DNA of 64,000 bases, from contig NZ_CANMZV010000001.1 in the NCBI RefSeq assembly GCF_947502415.1, positions 434,001 to 498,000 of the forward strand, given 5' to 3'. This document shows, piece by piece, positions 56,107 through 64,000 of the stretch. This stretch comes from an uncultured Photobacterium sp. GTDB lineage: Bacteria > Pseudomonadota > Gammaproteobacteria > Enterobacterales > Vibrionaceae. How positions within the stretch are numbered: the stretch's first letter is position 1; every line of letters begins with the position of its first letter. Position numbers and translations under genes: made by a program. The notes under the pieces are model-generated. The model searched no databases. It was not told the origin of the DNA and saw nothing but the letters and a program-made list of their open reading frames with translations.

Positions 56107-57534
56107 TTAGAACAAATGACCGTTAAGTAACAAGTGACATATGATGCTTGCCACATAACCGAGTGCAATTACAGGCAACCATTTCAAATGACCAAAAAAT
56201 GTATATTTCCCATGAGCTGCTCCCATCAACGCAACACCAGCAGCCGATCCTATCGACAACAAGCTACCACCGACTCCAGCCGTCAACGTCACAAGCAACC
56301 AGTTCCCCAAACTCAAATCTGGCTGCATCGTTAAGACCGCAAACATTACCGGAATATTGTCGACTATTGCTGATAGCACACCCACCATTATATTTGCCCA
56401 CACCGGATCCCACTGGCTATACATAATATCTGAAACTACCCCCAGGTACCCTAACAAGCTCAGGCCACCCACACACATCACAACGCCATAGAAAAAAAGT
56501 AATGTGTCCCACTCCGCATGAGAAACTCGTTTGAAGACATCAAACGGCACGACAGATCCCAATCGACTCAATGCGACTTCATCTTTCTGAGCCATTGCTC
56601 TCGCCCTTTTCTTGGCCAGCGATTTCGGTAATGTTTTAACCAGAAAGAAACCAAAGAACTGCAAATAGGCCAGTCCCATCATCATCCCGATAACCGGAGG
56701 AAAATGAACCCAGGCGTGGAAGGCAACAGCAGTCATAATCGTTAGAATAAACAATGCGACTATTCTGCGAGCACCGCGTTTAAGCTCAATGTATTCCCCT
56801 ACCGTATCAGGCTGAGTTTTGGGTACAAACAACGACATAATGAATGCAGGTATCAGGTAATTAATTAATGAAGGTACAAACAGATCCGTAAATTGAATGA
56901 ATGAAACTAATCCAGCCTGCCAGACCATCAAGGTTGTAATATCACCAAAAGGGCTAAAGGCTCCACCAGCATTAGCGGCAACCACAATATTAATACAAGC
57001 CAGATTAATAAAACGTTTATTGTCCCCGCCAACTTTCATCACCACAGCACACATCAAAAGCGCAGTCGTCAAATTATCGGCAATGGGAGAGATAAAAAAT
57101 GAAAGGATACCAGTTAGCCAGAATAGCGTTCTGAAATTAAACCCCTTACTCACCATCCAAGACTGAAGGGAATCAAACAGTCGGCGCTCTTCCATTGCAT
57201 TGATATAAGTCATCGCCACTAACAAGAACAACAGTAACTCTGCATACTCCAGCAAGTTATGTTCAAGGGCATTTTTCGCTAAATCAATTTGGCCCTGCTG
57301 CTGAAAAACAAAGCCGATCATCAACCAGATAATACCTGCAGCTAACAATACCGGCTTCGACTTACGCAGCTGTAAATACTCCTCCCCCATAACAAGACAG
57401 TAAGCCAGTCCAAAAATCAGTAACGACGTATAACCTATGGTTGACTGAGTTAAATCCATTCCCGGAGTTGCGGCCAGTACCGGCGTTGCCAGCAACAAAG
57501 CTGCGAAGGTAAATACAACCTGCTTTACTTTCAT
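56107..57534 (-). CDS. nhaD: NhaD-type Na+/H+ antiporter
   Basis: NhaD exchanges sodium (and lithium) for protons at the inner membrane, important in marine bacteria. The 475-residue product starts with a signal-like first segment (MKVKQVVFTFAALLLATPVLA) and has about 12 further membrane segments. It contains the ion-transporter blocks ISPIADNLTTALLMCAVV, NIVVAANAGGAFSPFGDITTLMVW and ADLSLG/VDNIPVMFAVL. Its length matches V. cholerae NhaD (477). It is divergent from the Fur-boxed ABC ATPase operon. Confidence 0.95.
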   Translation of the reverse strand: MKVKQVVFTFAALLLATPVLAATPGMDLTQSTIGYTSLLIFGLAYCLVMGEEYLQLRKSKPVLLAAGIIWLMIGFVFQQQGQIDLAKNALEHNLLEYAELLLFLLVAMTYINAMEERRLFDSLQSWMVSKGFNFRTLFWLTGILSFFISPIADNLTTALLMCAVVMKVGGDNKRFINLACINIVVAANAGGAFSPFGDITTLMVWQAGLVSFIQFTDLFVPSLINYLIPAFIMSLFVPKTQPDTVGEYIELKRGARRIVALFILTIMTAVAFHAWVHFPPVIGMMMGLAYLQFFGFFLVKTLPKSLAKKRARAMAQKDEVALSRLGSVVPFDVFKRVSHAEWDTLLFFYGVVMCVGGLSLLGYLGVVSDIMYSQWDPVWANIMVGVLSAIVDNIPVMFAVLTMQPDLSLGNWLLVTLTAGVGGSLLSIGSAAGVALMGAAHGKYTFFGHLKWLPVIALGYVASIICHLLLNGHLF

Positions 57535-57757
57535 TTGTCTCTCAGCTCCCTTGAGAAATAAATACTTTGGACAAATCTAAACACGGTAAACAATTGTTAA
57601 CGTGAAGACTAGCAACAAGACAAACAAAAATACAACACACCCTTAACAGGAAACTGTTTTTTCAAGATTTCGGCAGATCGAGTTCGCAAATAATGAAACG
57701 ATTAATAAATTTTTGTCGAGTTCATCACCTACTGCATCTCTTTGCTTTACCTTGAGC

Positions 57758-57776
57758 GCGAATGATAATAATTTGC
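57758..57776 (+). promoter_or_regulatory. candidate Fur box
   Basis: The 19 bases beginning GCGAATGATAATAATTTGC match 14 of 19 positions of the Fur consensus (GATAATGATAATCATTATC), with the central AATGATAAT intact. It lies 42-60 bases before the ABC ATPase start, over the expected -35 region of a promoter with -10 TATTAT (57792-57797). Fur with iron would block the promoter. Confidence 0.65.
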
Positions 57777-57817
57777 AATGCGCATTAACGCTATTATCTT
57801 GTTTTAGGGAGAGAACC

Positions 57818-58660
57818 ATGGAACAGGCATTTCACCCCGATCCATTGGTAAAAGTGAGAGAGCTTGAGGTCACCTATATCACAAACAACGGTGACTTTCG
57901 CGCAGTCAAAAAAGTCAGCTTCGATATCGGTAAAAGTGAAATTTTCGGTCTCGCAGGAGAATCAGGCTGCGGCAAGAGTACGATAGCTTTTGCAATTAAC
58001 CGGCTACATAAGCCGCCTGCACTAATTACCCACGGTGAGGTTCATTTCAACAACACAGATCTTCTCAAGCTCAGTGATAAAGAGATGGGGGTTATTCGTT
58101 GGAAAGAAATTGCAATGGTCTTCCAGAGCGCCATGAACTCACTTAACCCGGTACTCCCCCTCAAAGAGCAATTTGCCGATGTAATGAGGCACCACCTTGG
58201 TTGCAGCAATGAAGAGGCTTATGCCAGAGCAGAAAAACTCTTGGATCTGGTCAATATTCCACGCGACCGCTTATCTGAGTATCCACACCAGTTCAGTGGT
58301 GGTATGCGTCAGAGACTAGTAATCGCTATTGCATTGAGCCTCAACCCTAAGCTGATCATTATGGACGAACCAACAACGGCACTGGATGTTGTTGTTCAGC
58401 GTGAGATCCTTCAGCAAATCTACCAGCTACGAAAAGAGTTTGATTTTTCCGTTCTCTTTATCACCCATGATCTCGCCTTAATGAGTCAGCTTTGCGATCG
58501 CATTGCGGTAATGCGTCACGGACAGATAGTTGAAATAAATAGTGCCCGAGAAATAAGAAACAACCCGCAGCATCCGTATACGCAACAACTTTGGGCCTCT
58601 TTCCCGAATATTCACGAAGAATCAGAGCACATTAAAGTGACAGAGGACATCACAGCATGA
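57818..58660 (+). CDS. Opp/Dpp/Nik-type ABC transporter ATP-binding protein (first of pair)
   Basis: The 280-residue ATPase has Walker A GESGCGKST (47-55), MVFQSAMNSLNPVLP (Q-loop), signature FSGGMRQR, Walker B LIIMDEPTTALD and switch THD. The C-terminal HPYTQQLW is typical of the OppD/DppD/NikD branch, which pairs with a second ATPase. It lacks the C-terminal Cys-rich cluster of long OppD forms. The longer frame to 57713 is rejected: it runs through the Fur box, and ATG 57818 has AGGGAG 5 bases upstream. No permease or binding-protein gene is adjacent. Confidence 0.9.
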   Translation: MEQAFHPDPLVKVRELEVTYITNNGDFRAVKKVSFDIGKSEIFGLAGESGCGKSTIAFAINRLHKPPALITHGEVHFNNTDLLKLSDKEMGVIRWKEIAMVFQSAMNSLNPVLPLKEQFADVMRHHLGCSNEEAYARAEKLLDLVNIPRDRLSEYPHQFSGGMRQRLVIAIALSLNPKLIIMDEPTTALDVVVQREILQQIYQLRKEFDFSVLFITHDLALMSQLCDRIAVMRHGQIVEINSAREIRNNPQHPYTQQLWASFPNIHEESEHIKVTEDITA

Positions 58661-59601
58661 GCCAGCCAATCATTGAAGTAAAAAATGTAACCAAAGAGTT
58701 TTCAGCTGGTGGCGGATTCGCTTCCAAAGAGATTTTTCGCGCATTAAACGATATCAGCTTTAAACTCTGCAAAGGTCGTACACTCGCCCTTGTAGGAGAA
58801 TCCGGTTGTGGAAAAAGTACCTGTGCAAGGCTTATAACCAAGGTTCACACACCAACTAACGGCGATATCCTGTTCAAGGGCAAGAATATTGCTGATATAT
58901 CATCTCGCAAAGAAGTGCTCGATTATCGCAGCAGAGTTCAGATGGTCTTTCAGGACCCCTTCGGCTCCCTTAATCCAACCCTTACCATTGAGCATCACCT
59001 GACGCGACCACTGATGATCCACAAACAAGTTAAAAGCAAAGCAGAACTCCCGAAAAAACTTGAAGATCTGATGAACCTGATTGAACTGCCTCTATCTGAT
59101 TTGGCAAAGTATCCCCATCAGCTCAGTGGTGGCCAACGTCAGCGTATCAATCTTGCCCGAGCCATTGCCGTTGGTGCTGAAGTCATTCTCGCAGATGAGC
59201 CGACATCAATGCTTGATGTCTCTATCCGCCTTGGCATCCTTAACCTGATGAAGGAAATGAAAGAGAAAAAAGGCATTGGCTTTTTGTACATAACCCACGA
59301 TCTGGCAACTGCTCATTACATTGCGGAAGAAACAGCCGTTATGTATCGCGGTCGCATTGTAGAATGGGGAGATACACGCGCCATTCTAAGAAATCCAACC
59401 CACCCTTACACAAGGTTATTAATTTCTGCAGTTCCGGATCCCGATCTTCCATTTCACCAACTTGTTGATTCTGAGCCAAACTATTCAGTAAGCGCCGACA
59501 AAATTCGCTCACTCAGCCTGATTGATGTCGGTGGCTATCAACAAATCGGCGACAACCATTTTGTCGCAAACTGGGAAGATAACAAGGAAGATGTTGCATG
59601 A
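58657..59601 (+). CDS. Opp/Dpp/Nik-type ABC transporter ATP-binding protein (second of pair)
   Basis: The 314-residue ATPase has Walker A GESGCGKST (47-55), QMVFQDPFGSLNP, signature LSGGQRQR, Walker B VILADEPTSMLD and switch THD, plus the C-terminal HPYTRLLISAVPDPD of the OppF/DppF/NikE branch. It overlaps the first ATPase by 4 bases (ATGA), so the two are coupled and likely form a heterodimer. A permease must come from elsewhere, or the pair serves another role. The tail from about residue 270 is unlike common OppF. Confidence 0.9.
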   Translation: MSQPIIEVKNVTKEFSAGGGFASKEIFRALNDISFKLCKGRTLALVGESGCGKSTCARLITKVHTPTNGDILFKGKNIADISSRKEVLDYRSRVQMVFQDPFGSLNPTLTIEHHLTRPLMIHKQVKSKAELPKKLEDLMNLIELPLSDLAKYPHQLSGGQRQRINLARAIAVGAEVILADEPTSMLDVSIRLGILNLMKEMKEKKGIGFLYITHDLATAHYIAEETAVMYRGRIVEWGDTRAILRNPTHPYTRLLISAVPDPDLPFHQLVDSEPNYSVSADKIRSLSLIDVGGYQQIGDNHFVANWEDNKEDVA

Positions 59602-60068
59602 ATGAACTTCAGTCATGGCTCACCAACATAAAGAGATGGTACCAACCCCGAGAGCATCGGAATACCAACATCTTGGTTAATGCGATCAGCAATGCGCCCA
59701 ACGCTGTTTTTGGGCCAATAGAGACCAACGAGCACAGTGAAGCTCTGGCTTATTGGCTAGATGCATGCCATCGCCTTAGTACTTATTATCAAAACAAATC
59801 CGGGCTGGATAAAGCGTTCAGTTACTTACAGTTTCCATATGCCAAACTGCAAGAAATGGCCTGTAATCCGGAACTTGATATGGTGATGAAACGCTGGTGC
59901 CTGAAAAAACTGGATCGTATGATTGTTGCCATGACTGAGTTCTGCCAACGACAACCAGATACAAGATGGCAACATGAGAACGCTCAATTGATAGAGCTTC
60001 ATGTTTCTTTTATGCAAGGGCAGAACGACCTTAACCTGTCATACTCTTCTCTAGCCGGAAGCAATTAA
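59598..60068 (+). CDS. unknown 156-residue protein coupled to the ABC ATPases
   Basis: The gene overlaps the second ATPase by 4 bases (ATGA), so it is part of the same Fur-boxed unit. The product is soluble and mostly helical, rich in Trp, Tyr, Gln and Asn, with no signal peptide or membrane segment. SEALAYWLDACHRLSTYYQNKSGLDKAF and MKRWCLKKLDRMIVAMTEFC are the clearest helices. I do not recognise the family and do not assign a function; coupling suggests it works with the ATPases. Confidence 0.7.
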   Translation: MNELQSWLTNIKRWYQPREHRNTNILVNAISNAPNAVFGPIETNEHSEALAYWLDACHRLSTYYQNKSGLDKAFSYLQFPYAKLQEMACNPELDMVMKRWCLKKLDRMIVAMTEFCQRQPDTRWQHENAQLIELHVSFMQGQNDLNLSYSSLAGSN

Positions 60069-60223
60069 CACCGTATTCAATGCAACAGCCATAAAATATT
60101 AAATTCTTTCTATGATCAGCCTTATTATCCCAATAAGGCTGATATGAATTTTACCCTTCTCTTCACATGTTTTTACTAAGCTCAATATAGCGATATTTAA
60201 CAGCTATCAAGGGTTGTAAAATA

Positions 60224-61426
60224 ATGATGTTGAAGACAATGAAACCGCTCCTCTTCCTAGTTATTCTGTTATGTACCACCAGCTGGCTCACACCTGCTCG
60301 CGCAGAGCCCATGCCAAGTCCCCCTCAAATAGCTGCGAAGGCCTGGATATTGATGAGCTATCACTCTGGCCAAATTATTGCCAGCGAAAATGAACACGAA
60401 CAATTAGCACCGGCAAGCCTCGCAAAAGTCATGACAAGTTATGTTGTCGGTCAGGAACTGAAAGCTGGCCATATTGCTGCCGACGATAAGGTCATTGTCA
60501 GCGAAAATGCATGGGGGAAAAAATTCCCAGGCTCTTCAAAAATGTTCCTCAATGTCGGAGATGAAGTAACTGTCGCCGACTTAAACCATGGAGTAATTAT
60601 TGCGTCCGGAAATGATGCAACCGTAGCCCTGGCAGAACACGTAGCCGGACATCAATCTGCGTTTGTCGAGATGATGAATATACATGCGCAAAGAATCGGT
60701 ATGAAAAATAGCTATTTTGCCAATCCGCATGGGCTGGATTCCGAAGGCCAAGTTACCACAGCTTATGACATAGCATTGCTGACCCGCTCACTCATTCATG
60801 AGCTGCCTGATATTTACCCTTTATTTAAAGAGAAATCATTCAAATTCAGAGATATAAAGCAGGGTAATCGCAACGCGCTACTTTGGGATACCACGCTCAA
60901 TGTCGATGGCGTAAAAACCGGCTACACCCAAGATGCCGGATACAGCCTGATATCTTCCGCACAGCAAAATGATCAGCGCCTGATAGCTGTCGTAATGGGT
61001 ACAGAAAGTGCAGGGGCCAGACGAACAGAAAGTAAGAAACTTCTTACCTGGGGATTCCGTTTTTTCCAGGACATCACACCACAATTCAGTGATAAAGAAC
61101 TGTCCCCTCTCAAAGTTTGGTATGGCTCCCCTTCAACCATCAAACTTGAAGTCGCAGATAGCGGCATCATCACAGTTCCGCGCCGCCAACGTAAAGAGCT
61201 TGAATACAGAATCAGTTATAACCATGAACTAGAGGCACCTGTCAGCAAAGGGCAACTGGTTGGGAAAGTCGAATGGTATTTAAATGACAAGCTCTTAACC
61301 GAACAGCCTATCCTTGCAGCAGAAAATGCAGAAGAAGCCCCTTGGTACAAAAAGATCCTTGATATGGTTTGGCGTCCAATCGGTCAGTGGTTTGCCAGCA
61401 GAAACTGGGGAATTGGCGACGAATAA
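60224..61426 (+). CDS. dacA: D-alanyl-D-alanine carboxypeptidase (PBP5/6 family)
   Basis: The 400-residue product has a signal peptide (ending in PARAEP), the SxxK motif S65-L-A-K68, SGN at 128-130 and KTG at 231-233, giving an active serine carboxypeptidase that trims the terminal D-Ala of peptidoglycan pentapeptides. A PBP5-type C-terminal beta domain and an amphipathic end (WYKKILDMVWRPIGQWF) anchor it to the inner-membrane surface. It is not next to the usual lipB/rlpA neighbours, so it may be a second copy. The ATG at 60224 has no strong Shine-Dalgarno. Confidence 0.9.
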   Translation: MMLKTMKPLLFLVILLCTTSWLTPARAEPMPSPPQIAAKAWILMSYHSGQIIASENEHEQLAPASLAKVMTSYVVGQELKAGHIAADDKVIVSENAWGKKFPGSSKMFLNVGDEVTVADLNHGVIIASGNDATVALAEHVAGHQSAFVEMMNIHAQRIGMKNSYFANPHGLDSEGQVTTAYDIALLTRSLIHELPDIYPLFKEKSFKFRDIKQGNRNALLWDTTLNVDGVKTGYTQDAGYSLISSAQQNDQRLIAVVMGTESAGARRTESKKLLTWGFRFFQDITPQFSDKELSPLKVWYGSPSTIKLEVADSGIITVPRRQRKELEYRISYNHELEAPVSKGQLVGKVEWYLNDKLLTEQPILAAENAEEAPWYKKILDMVWRPIGQWFASRNWGIGDE

Positions 61427-61434
61427 TACCATAC

Positions 61435-61465
61435 GAAAAAAACAGGCTGTTTAGCCTGTTTTTCT
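61435..61465. terminator. bidirectional terminator between dacA-like gene and sgrR
   Basis: AAAAACAGGCT pairs with AGCCTGTTTTT around GTTT, with T-runs in both directions. It serves dacA (ends 61426) and sgrR (ends 61499). Confidence 0.88.
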
Positions 61466-61498
61466 ATAATTACGGGCCTGAAGTTTAAAGCCAGAACC

Positions 61499-63193
61499 TT
61501 AGTGTTCGGGCTTCATCCAGACCGATTTAAAATCAAACCAGCCCATCGAATTAGATTGCATACCCTGAAGCGAACCGGTGTCGTCAACACCCAGCCAATT
61601 ATGGAATAGTGGCATAATTTGCCCACTTTGAACCAGTTTAGCCCCAATATCCTGGCAAGGTGAATCTCTAACCGGATCTGCTCGCCATCGCATTACAGCA
61701 CGCTCTAACTCATCAAACTCATCCTTTGGCATGACCCTGGCAATATGATCAAAATTGAAAAACCAGGATAAAATCGCATCATCTCGGTAGTTGGTAAGGC
61801 TCATCCCTCCCAGCCAGATATCAATTTTATCCGCATGTTTGCCGGATAAAATATCCATTGTAGAGAGCTCTAAAACTTTCAGTTTCACGCCGTCTTCTGC
61901 CAATACAGTACGAATGGTCTCAGCGACATGCGGATAAACAGGATGCTGCCGCGGGAAAGCCAGTGTTACCGTTCTTTTCGCCGGAGCCGATATCACTTCA
62001 GGCTGGAACGGAACATGCGCCCAGCCCGGCAAAATACCGTACGCATTGGTCAGCCGGAAATCCCCGATCTTATCTTTATCCAACAAGCGCAAAATATTCA
62101 AAGCCGTTAATCGCCCCTGAAAATAGCTGAGCCACTCATCATTATTGCTTAATCCGGTAACCCTGTTTAATAACAGGTAGTTACACCCTTCATCCAGTTT
62201 TAAACGAGTAGACACACTCAGGCCACTGAACTGATTGGTGTCAGATCCAGGCTGCAAATAACAAGCTGCGACTTCCGATAGCATCCAAATGTCAACAATA
62301 TCGATTAACGCCCGGAAGCCAAAATACTGGTCGAAAGCTTCAAGCTTAAAACGCTGCTTATCGTTCTGAATCACCCTATACGGGCCGGTGCCTATAGGAA
62401 ATAACTCATTATCTTTAGCGAAATCTGTATCTGCAGGCTGAATCACCGCCTGCAGGTTAGTCAACAACTCAGGCAAGCGATAATCATCACAGCTCAAGTG
62501 AATATCAATGGTGTTCGCATAAGGACACTCTACGTTCTTAATGTGCCTGAACAAACGATGCTTCTTTACCTGTTGAAGGGTGGCGATAATATCGGCACAA
62601 TCAAGCAACTTACCATCATGAAACCTTACTGCCGGGCGAATGTAGAACCGCCAGTGACGCGGTGAAAGTGATTCCCAATGATGGGCCAAATCACCTTCCA
62701 CTTCCTCTTTTTCCTCATTAATCCGGGTTAACCCATTAAAAATTTGTCTCACCAAATGCTGCTCAGATCGACGCAGAGGGCGTAGCGGGCTAAGGTTGCT
62801 AAACGCACGATAATAAGGCAAACGAACAATCTGCTTACCTTGAGCGGTTGTATGCCCAAGTTGTTCCTGGATCAACTGAGCAAGCTTGTCCGCATTATTT
62901 TCCAAGGCATCCAGTGCAGGCTCCAACTTACCTTCGGCCACCAGCTTTTTGGCATGCATATACTGCAATTCACTATCAGAACTATGGAAAACCAGCTTTG
63001 ACAGTTTTCCTCTCCCGACGGCTGGTTGCCAGTCAATCCAGCCCTTATCAACCATTTTATTAATGACCATACGCACATTGCGTCGGGTGCAAAAAAGCAC
63101 TTCTGCAATATCCTGCAAATTTGTTTCGCAATCTTCACCGGAAAAATGGTTATAGAGTCGTTGAAACTGAATTTTCAACCTTTGACTGCTCAT
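61499..63193 (-). CDS. sgrR: SgrR-family transcriptional regulator
   Basis: The 564-residue product has an N-terminal winged-helix DNA-binding domain (about residues 1-110, TNLQDIAEVLFCTRRNVRMVINKMVDKGWIDWQPAVGRGK) fused to a family 5 solute-binding domain (RLPYYRAFSNLSPLRPLRRSEQHLVRQIFNGL, HHWESLSPRHWRFYIRPAVRFHDGKLL, PIGTGPYRV). This is the SgrR architecture; in E. coli it senses sugar-phosphate stress and activates the divergent small RNA SgrS. Its length is close to the family norm (551). The upstream 200 bases contain the SgrS-like candidate and a long inverted repeat. Confidence 0.93.
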   Translation of the reverse strand: MSSQRLKIQFQRLYNHFSGEDCETNLQDIAEVLFCTRRNVRMVINKMVDKGWIDWQPAVGRGKLSKLVFHSSDSELQYMHAKKLVAEGKLEPALDALENNADKLAQLIQEQLGHTTAQGKQIVRLPYYRAFSNLSPLRPLRRSEQHLVRQIFNGLTRINEEKEEVEGDLAHHWESLSPRHWRFYIRPAVRFHDGKLLDCADIIATLQQVKKHRLFRHIKNVECPYANTIDIHLSCDDYRLPELLTNLQAVIQPADTDFAKDNELFPIGTGPYRVIQNDKQRFKLEAFDQYFGFRALIDIVDIWMLSEVAACYLQPGSDTNQFSGLSVSTRLKLDEGCNYLLLNRVTGLSNNDEWLSYFQGRLTALNILRLLDKDKIGDFRLTNAYGILPGWAHVPFQPEVISAPAKRTVTLAFPRQHPVYPHVAETIRTVLAEDGVKLKVLELSTMDILSGKHADKIDIWLGGMSLTNYRDDAILSWFFNFDHIARVMPKDEFDELERAVMRWRADPVRDSPCQDIGAKLVQSGQIMPLFHNWLGVDDTGSLQGMQSNSMGWFDFKSVWMKPEH

Positions 63194-63259
63194 AAAAGAG
63201 GAACCTTTATAATTAATTTGTTCTGTTTTTAACTTCCTATTTTACAGCAATAATAAACA

Positions 63260-63363
63260 GGAACAAAAGAATCCTCTTTGATGGTGGCCAGAAAATAGAA
63301 TTACGCATTTATACCCCCATTCAAATGCACGTCTTCTGAGTGAATGCTGGTCACCATCTTTTT
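63260..63363 (+). ncRNA. candidate SgrS-like small RNA divergent from sgrR
   Basis: A long-range stem GATGGTGGCCAG (63280-63291) with CTGGTCACCATC (63347-63358, one G-U pair) closes a 55-base interior, then TTTTT (63359-63363). The interior ends CTGAGTGAATGCTGG, similar in order to the E. coli SgrS core (CTGAGT, TGG, then CACC). It is divergent from sgrR, as SgrS is in enteric bacteria. The 5' end is unknown; no small ORF like sgrT is present. No other gene lies between 63194 and 63397. Confidence 0.5.
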
Positions 63364-63397
63364 CATATTCACCTAGCTCACTTTCTAAACAATCCAG

Positions 63398-63913
63398 TTA
63401 ACCCAATAACTTCATTCCTATCGATACTGCTACTGTGATTCCCATAAACCAAGCGCCCATCGTCAGTTCTTCGTAAGCAAGCCTGAGATTCCTCTTTTTC
63501 TCACTAATCACTTCCGAAAGCTTTGCAATCGCGTCAATCTCTTCAGCCGTCGAATTGCGCTTGATACCAACAGGATTTTCGGACATAACATTTGAGCTAG
63601 CTTGGTTATTTTGAAACTCGCGTAATTCGATCTTCAATGCAAGTAAAGTATGCCCCCAACCACAAACAAACGAAAATACCGCCAGCAACAGTGCCACCAG
63701 CCTAATCCATTCTATAGGCAAAGCCGGAGTAAAAAGGCTCTCGCTCTTTAGCAACATCGCTACGCCCAATGCCACGAGGATAACTGTCTGCACCACAAGC
63801 AATTTTGAGCCTGCATTATCAAGTTGCGCTAAATGAAGGAGTTCATCCGCATACTTACTTTTGTGTTCACTTACTTTATCTATAAGGGTATCTCCCTGAT
63901 TGTCCTTTCCCAC
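63398..63913 (-). CDS. membrane protein of unknown function
   Basis: The 171-residue product has three hydrophobic segments (LLVVQTVILVALGVAMLL near 38-55, WIRLVALLLAVFSFVCGWG near 69-87, and GAWFMGITVAVSIGMKLLG at the end) and a charged soluble stretch between the second and third with a coiled-coil-like NSTAEEIDAIAKLSEVISEKKRNLRLAYEEL. The start is GTG at 63913; an in-frame TAG upstream limits the frame. I do not recognise the family. The remaining bases to 64000 hold no supported gene. Confidence 0.55.
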   Translation of the reverse strand: MGKDNQGDTLIDKVSEHKSKYADELLHLAQLDNAGSKLLVVQTVILVALGVAMLLKSESLFTPALPIEWIRLVALLLAVFSFVCGWGHTLLALKIELREFQNNQASSNVMSENPVGIKRNSTAEEIDAIAKLSEVISEKKRNLRLAYEELTMGAWFMGITVAVSIGMKLLG

Positions 63914-64000
63914 AGCTCGCCAAAGTCTATGAACCTTTCCCTATATTCGTTTAAACATTCAGTTCTACCCATTAAACATAGACTAATAAAATGCATAATT

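Overview
The window looks like a chromosomal stretch from a marine member of the Vibrionaceae, closest in flavour to Photobacterium or Vibrio. This rests on gene content: a VxrAB/WigKR-type two-component system, NhaD, an HlyU-family protein, ectoine genes, RavA-ViaA, LpxR, SgrR, and a photolyase operon led by a MerR regulator. There are no tRNA or rRNA genes, no CRISPR array and no recognisable intact insertion sequence. Gene starts were chosen from Shine-Dalgarno positions, so several are shorter than the longest open frame.

Layout. 1-3.7 kb: the end of an unknown gene, a secreted protein, an NMN/NaMN adenylyltransferase divergent from nadE, an HD phosphohydrolase, and a small yoaH gene (3506-3679). 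3.7-8.1 kb: nnrS with a candidate NsrR operator over its promoter, then vxrABC. 8.1-13.4 kb: pntAB, an HlyU-family gene, a short DUF1127-like protein and a BASS-type membrane protein. 13.6-14.7 kb: an FMN riboswitch and ribB. 14.8-21 kb: a possible 30-residue membrane peptide, a 5'-nucleotidase family enzyme, glyoxalase I, a YbjD/OLD nuclease and a GAF-GGDEF protein. 21.3-23.6 kb: ectABC without the usual aspartokinase.

23.6-32.1 kb: one long leftward operon, ybgA-merR-phrB-SnoaL-SDR-flavoprotein-DUF1365-cfa, ending in a hybrid DUF2878/DUF3833 reading frame that looks like a deletion scar. Its promoter region carries two pairs of TGTACA repeats, fitting control by a light- or photo-oxidative-stress MerR regulator. 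32.4-33.4 kb: rlmF. 33.7-45.7 kb: a complete pelABCDEFG operon for Pel exopolysaccharide, whose PelD keeps the c-di-GMP-binding RxxD. Two GGDEF proteins elsewhere in the window could feed the same signal. 45.8-51.4 kb: slipin/NfeD and ravA-viaA.

52-64 kb: a membrane diguanylate cyclase, a decayed pstS, sseA, lpxR, an outer-membrane-barrel-like protein, nhaD, two Opp/Nik-type ABC ATPases with no permease and a good Fur box, an unknown 156-residue protein translationally coupled to them, a dacA-like carboxypeptidase, and sgrR. Divergent from sgrR is a terminator-ended structured stretch that is a good SgrS-like small RNA candidate.

The strongest leads are the Fur-boxed orphan ATPase operon, the SgrS-like RNA, the TGTACA operators of the photostress operon, the DUF2878/DUF3833 scar beside ectC, and the unlisted tiny genes.
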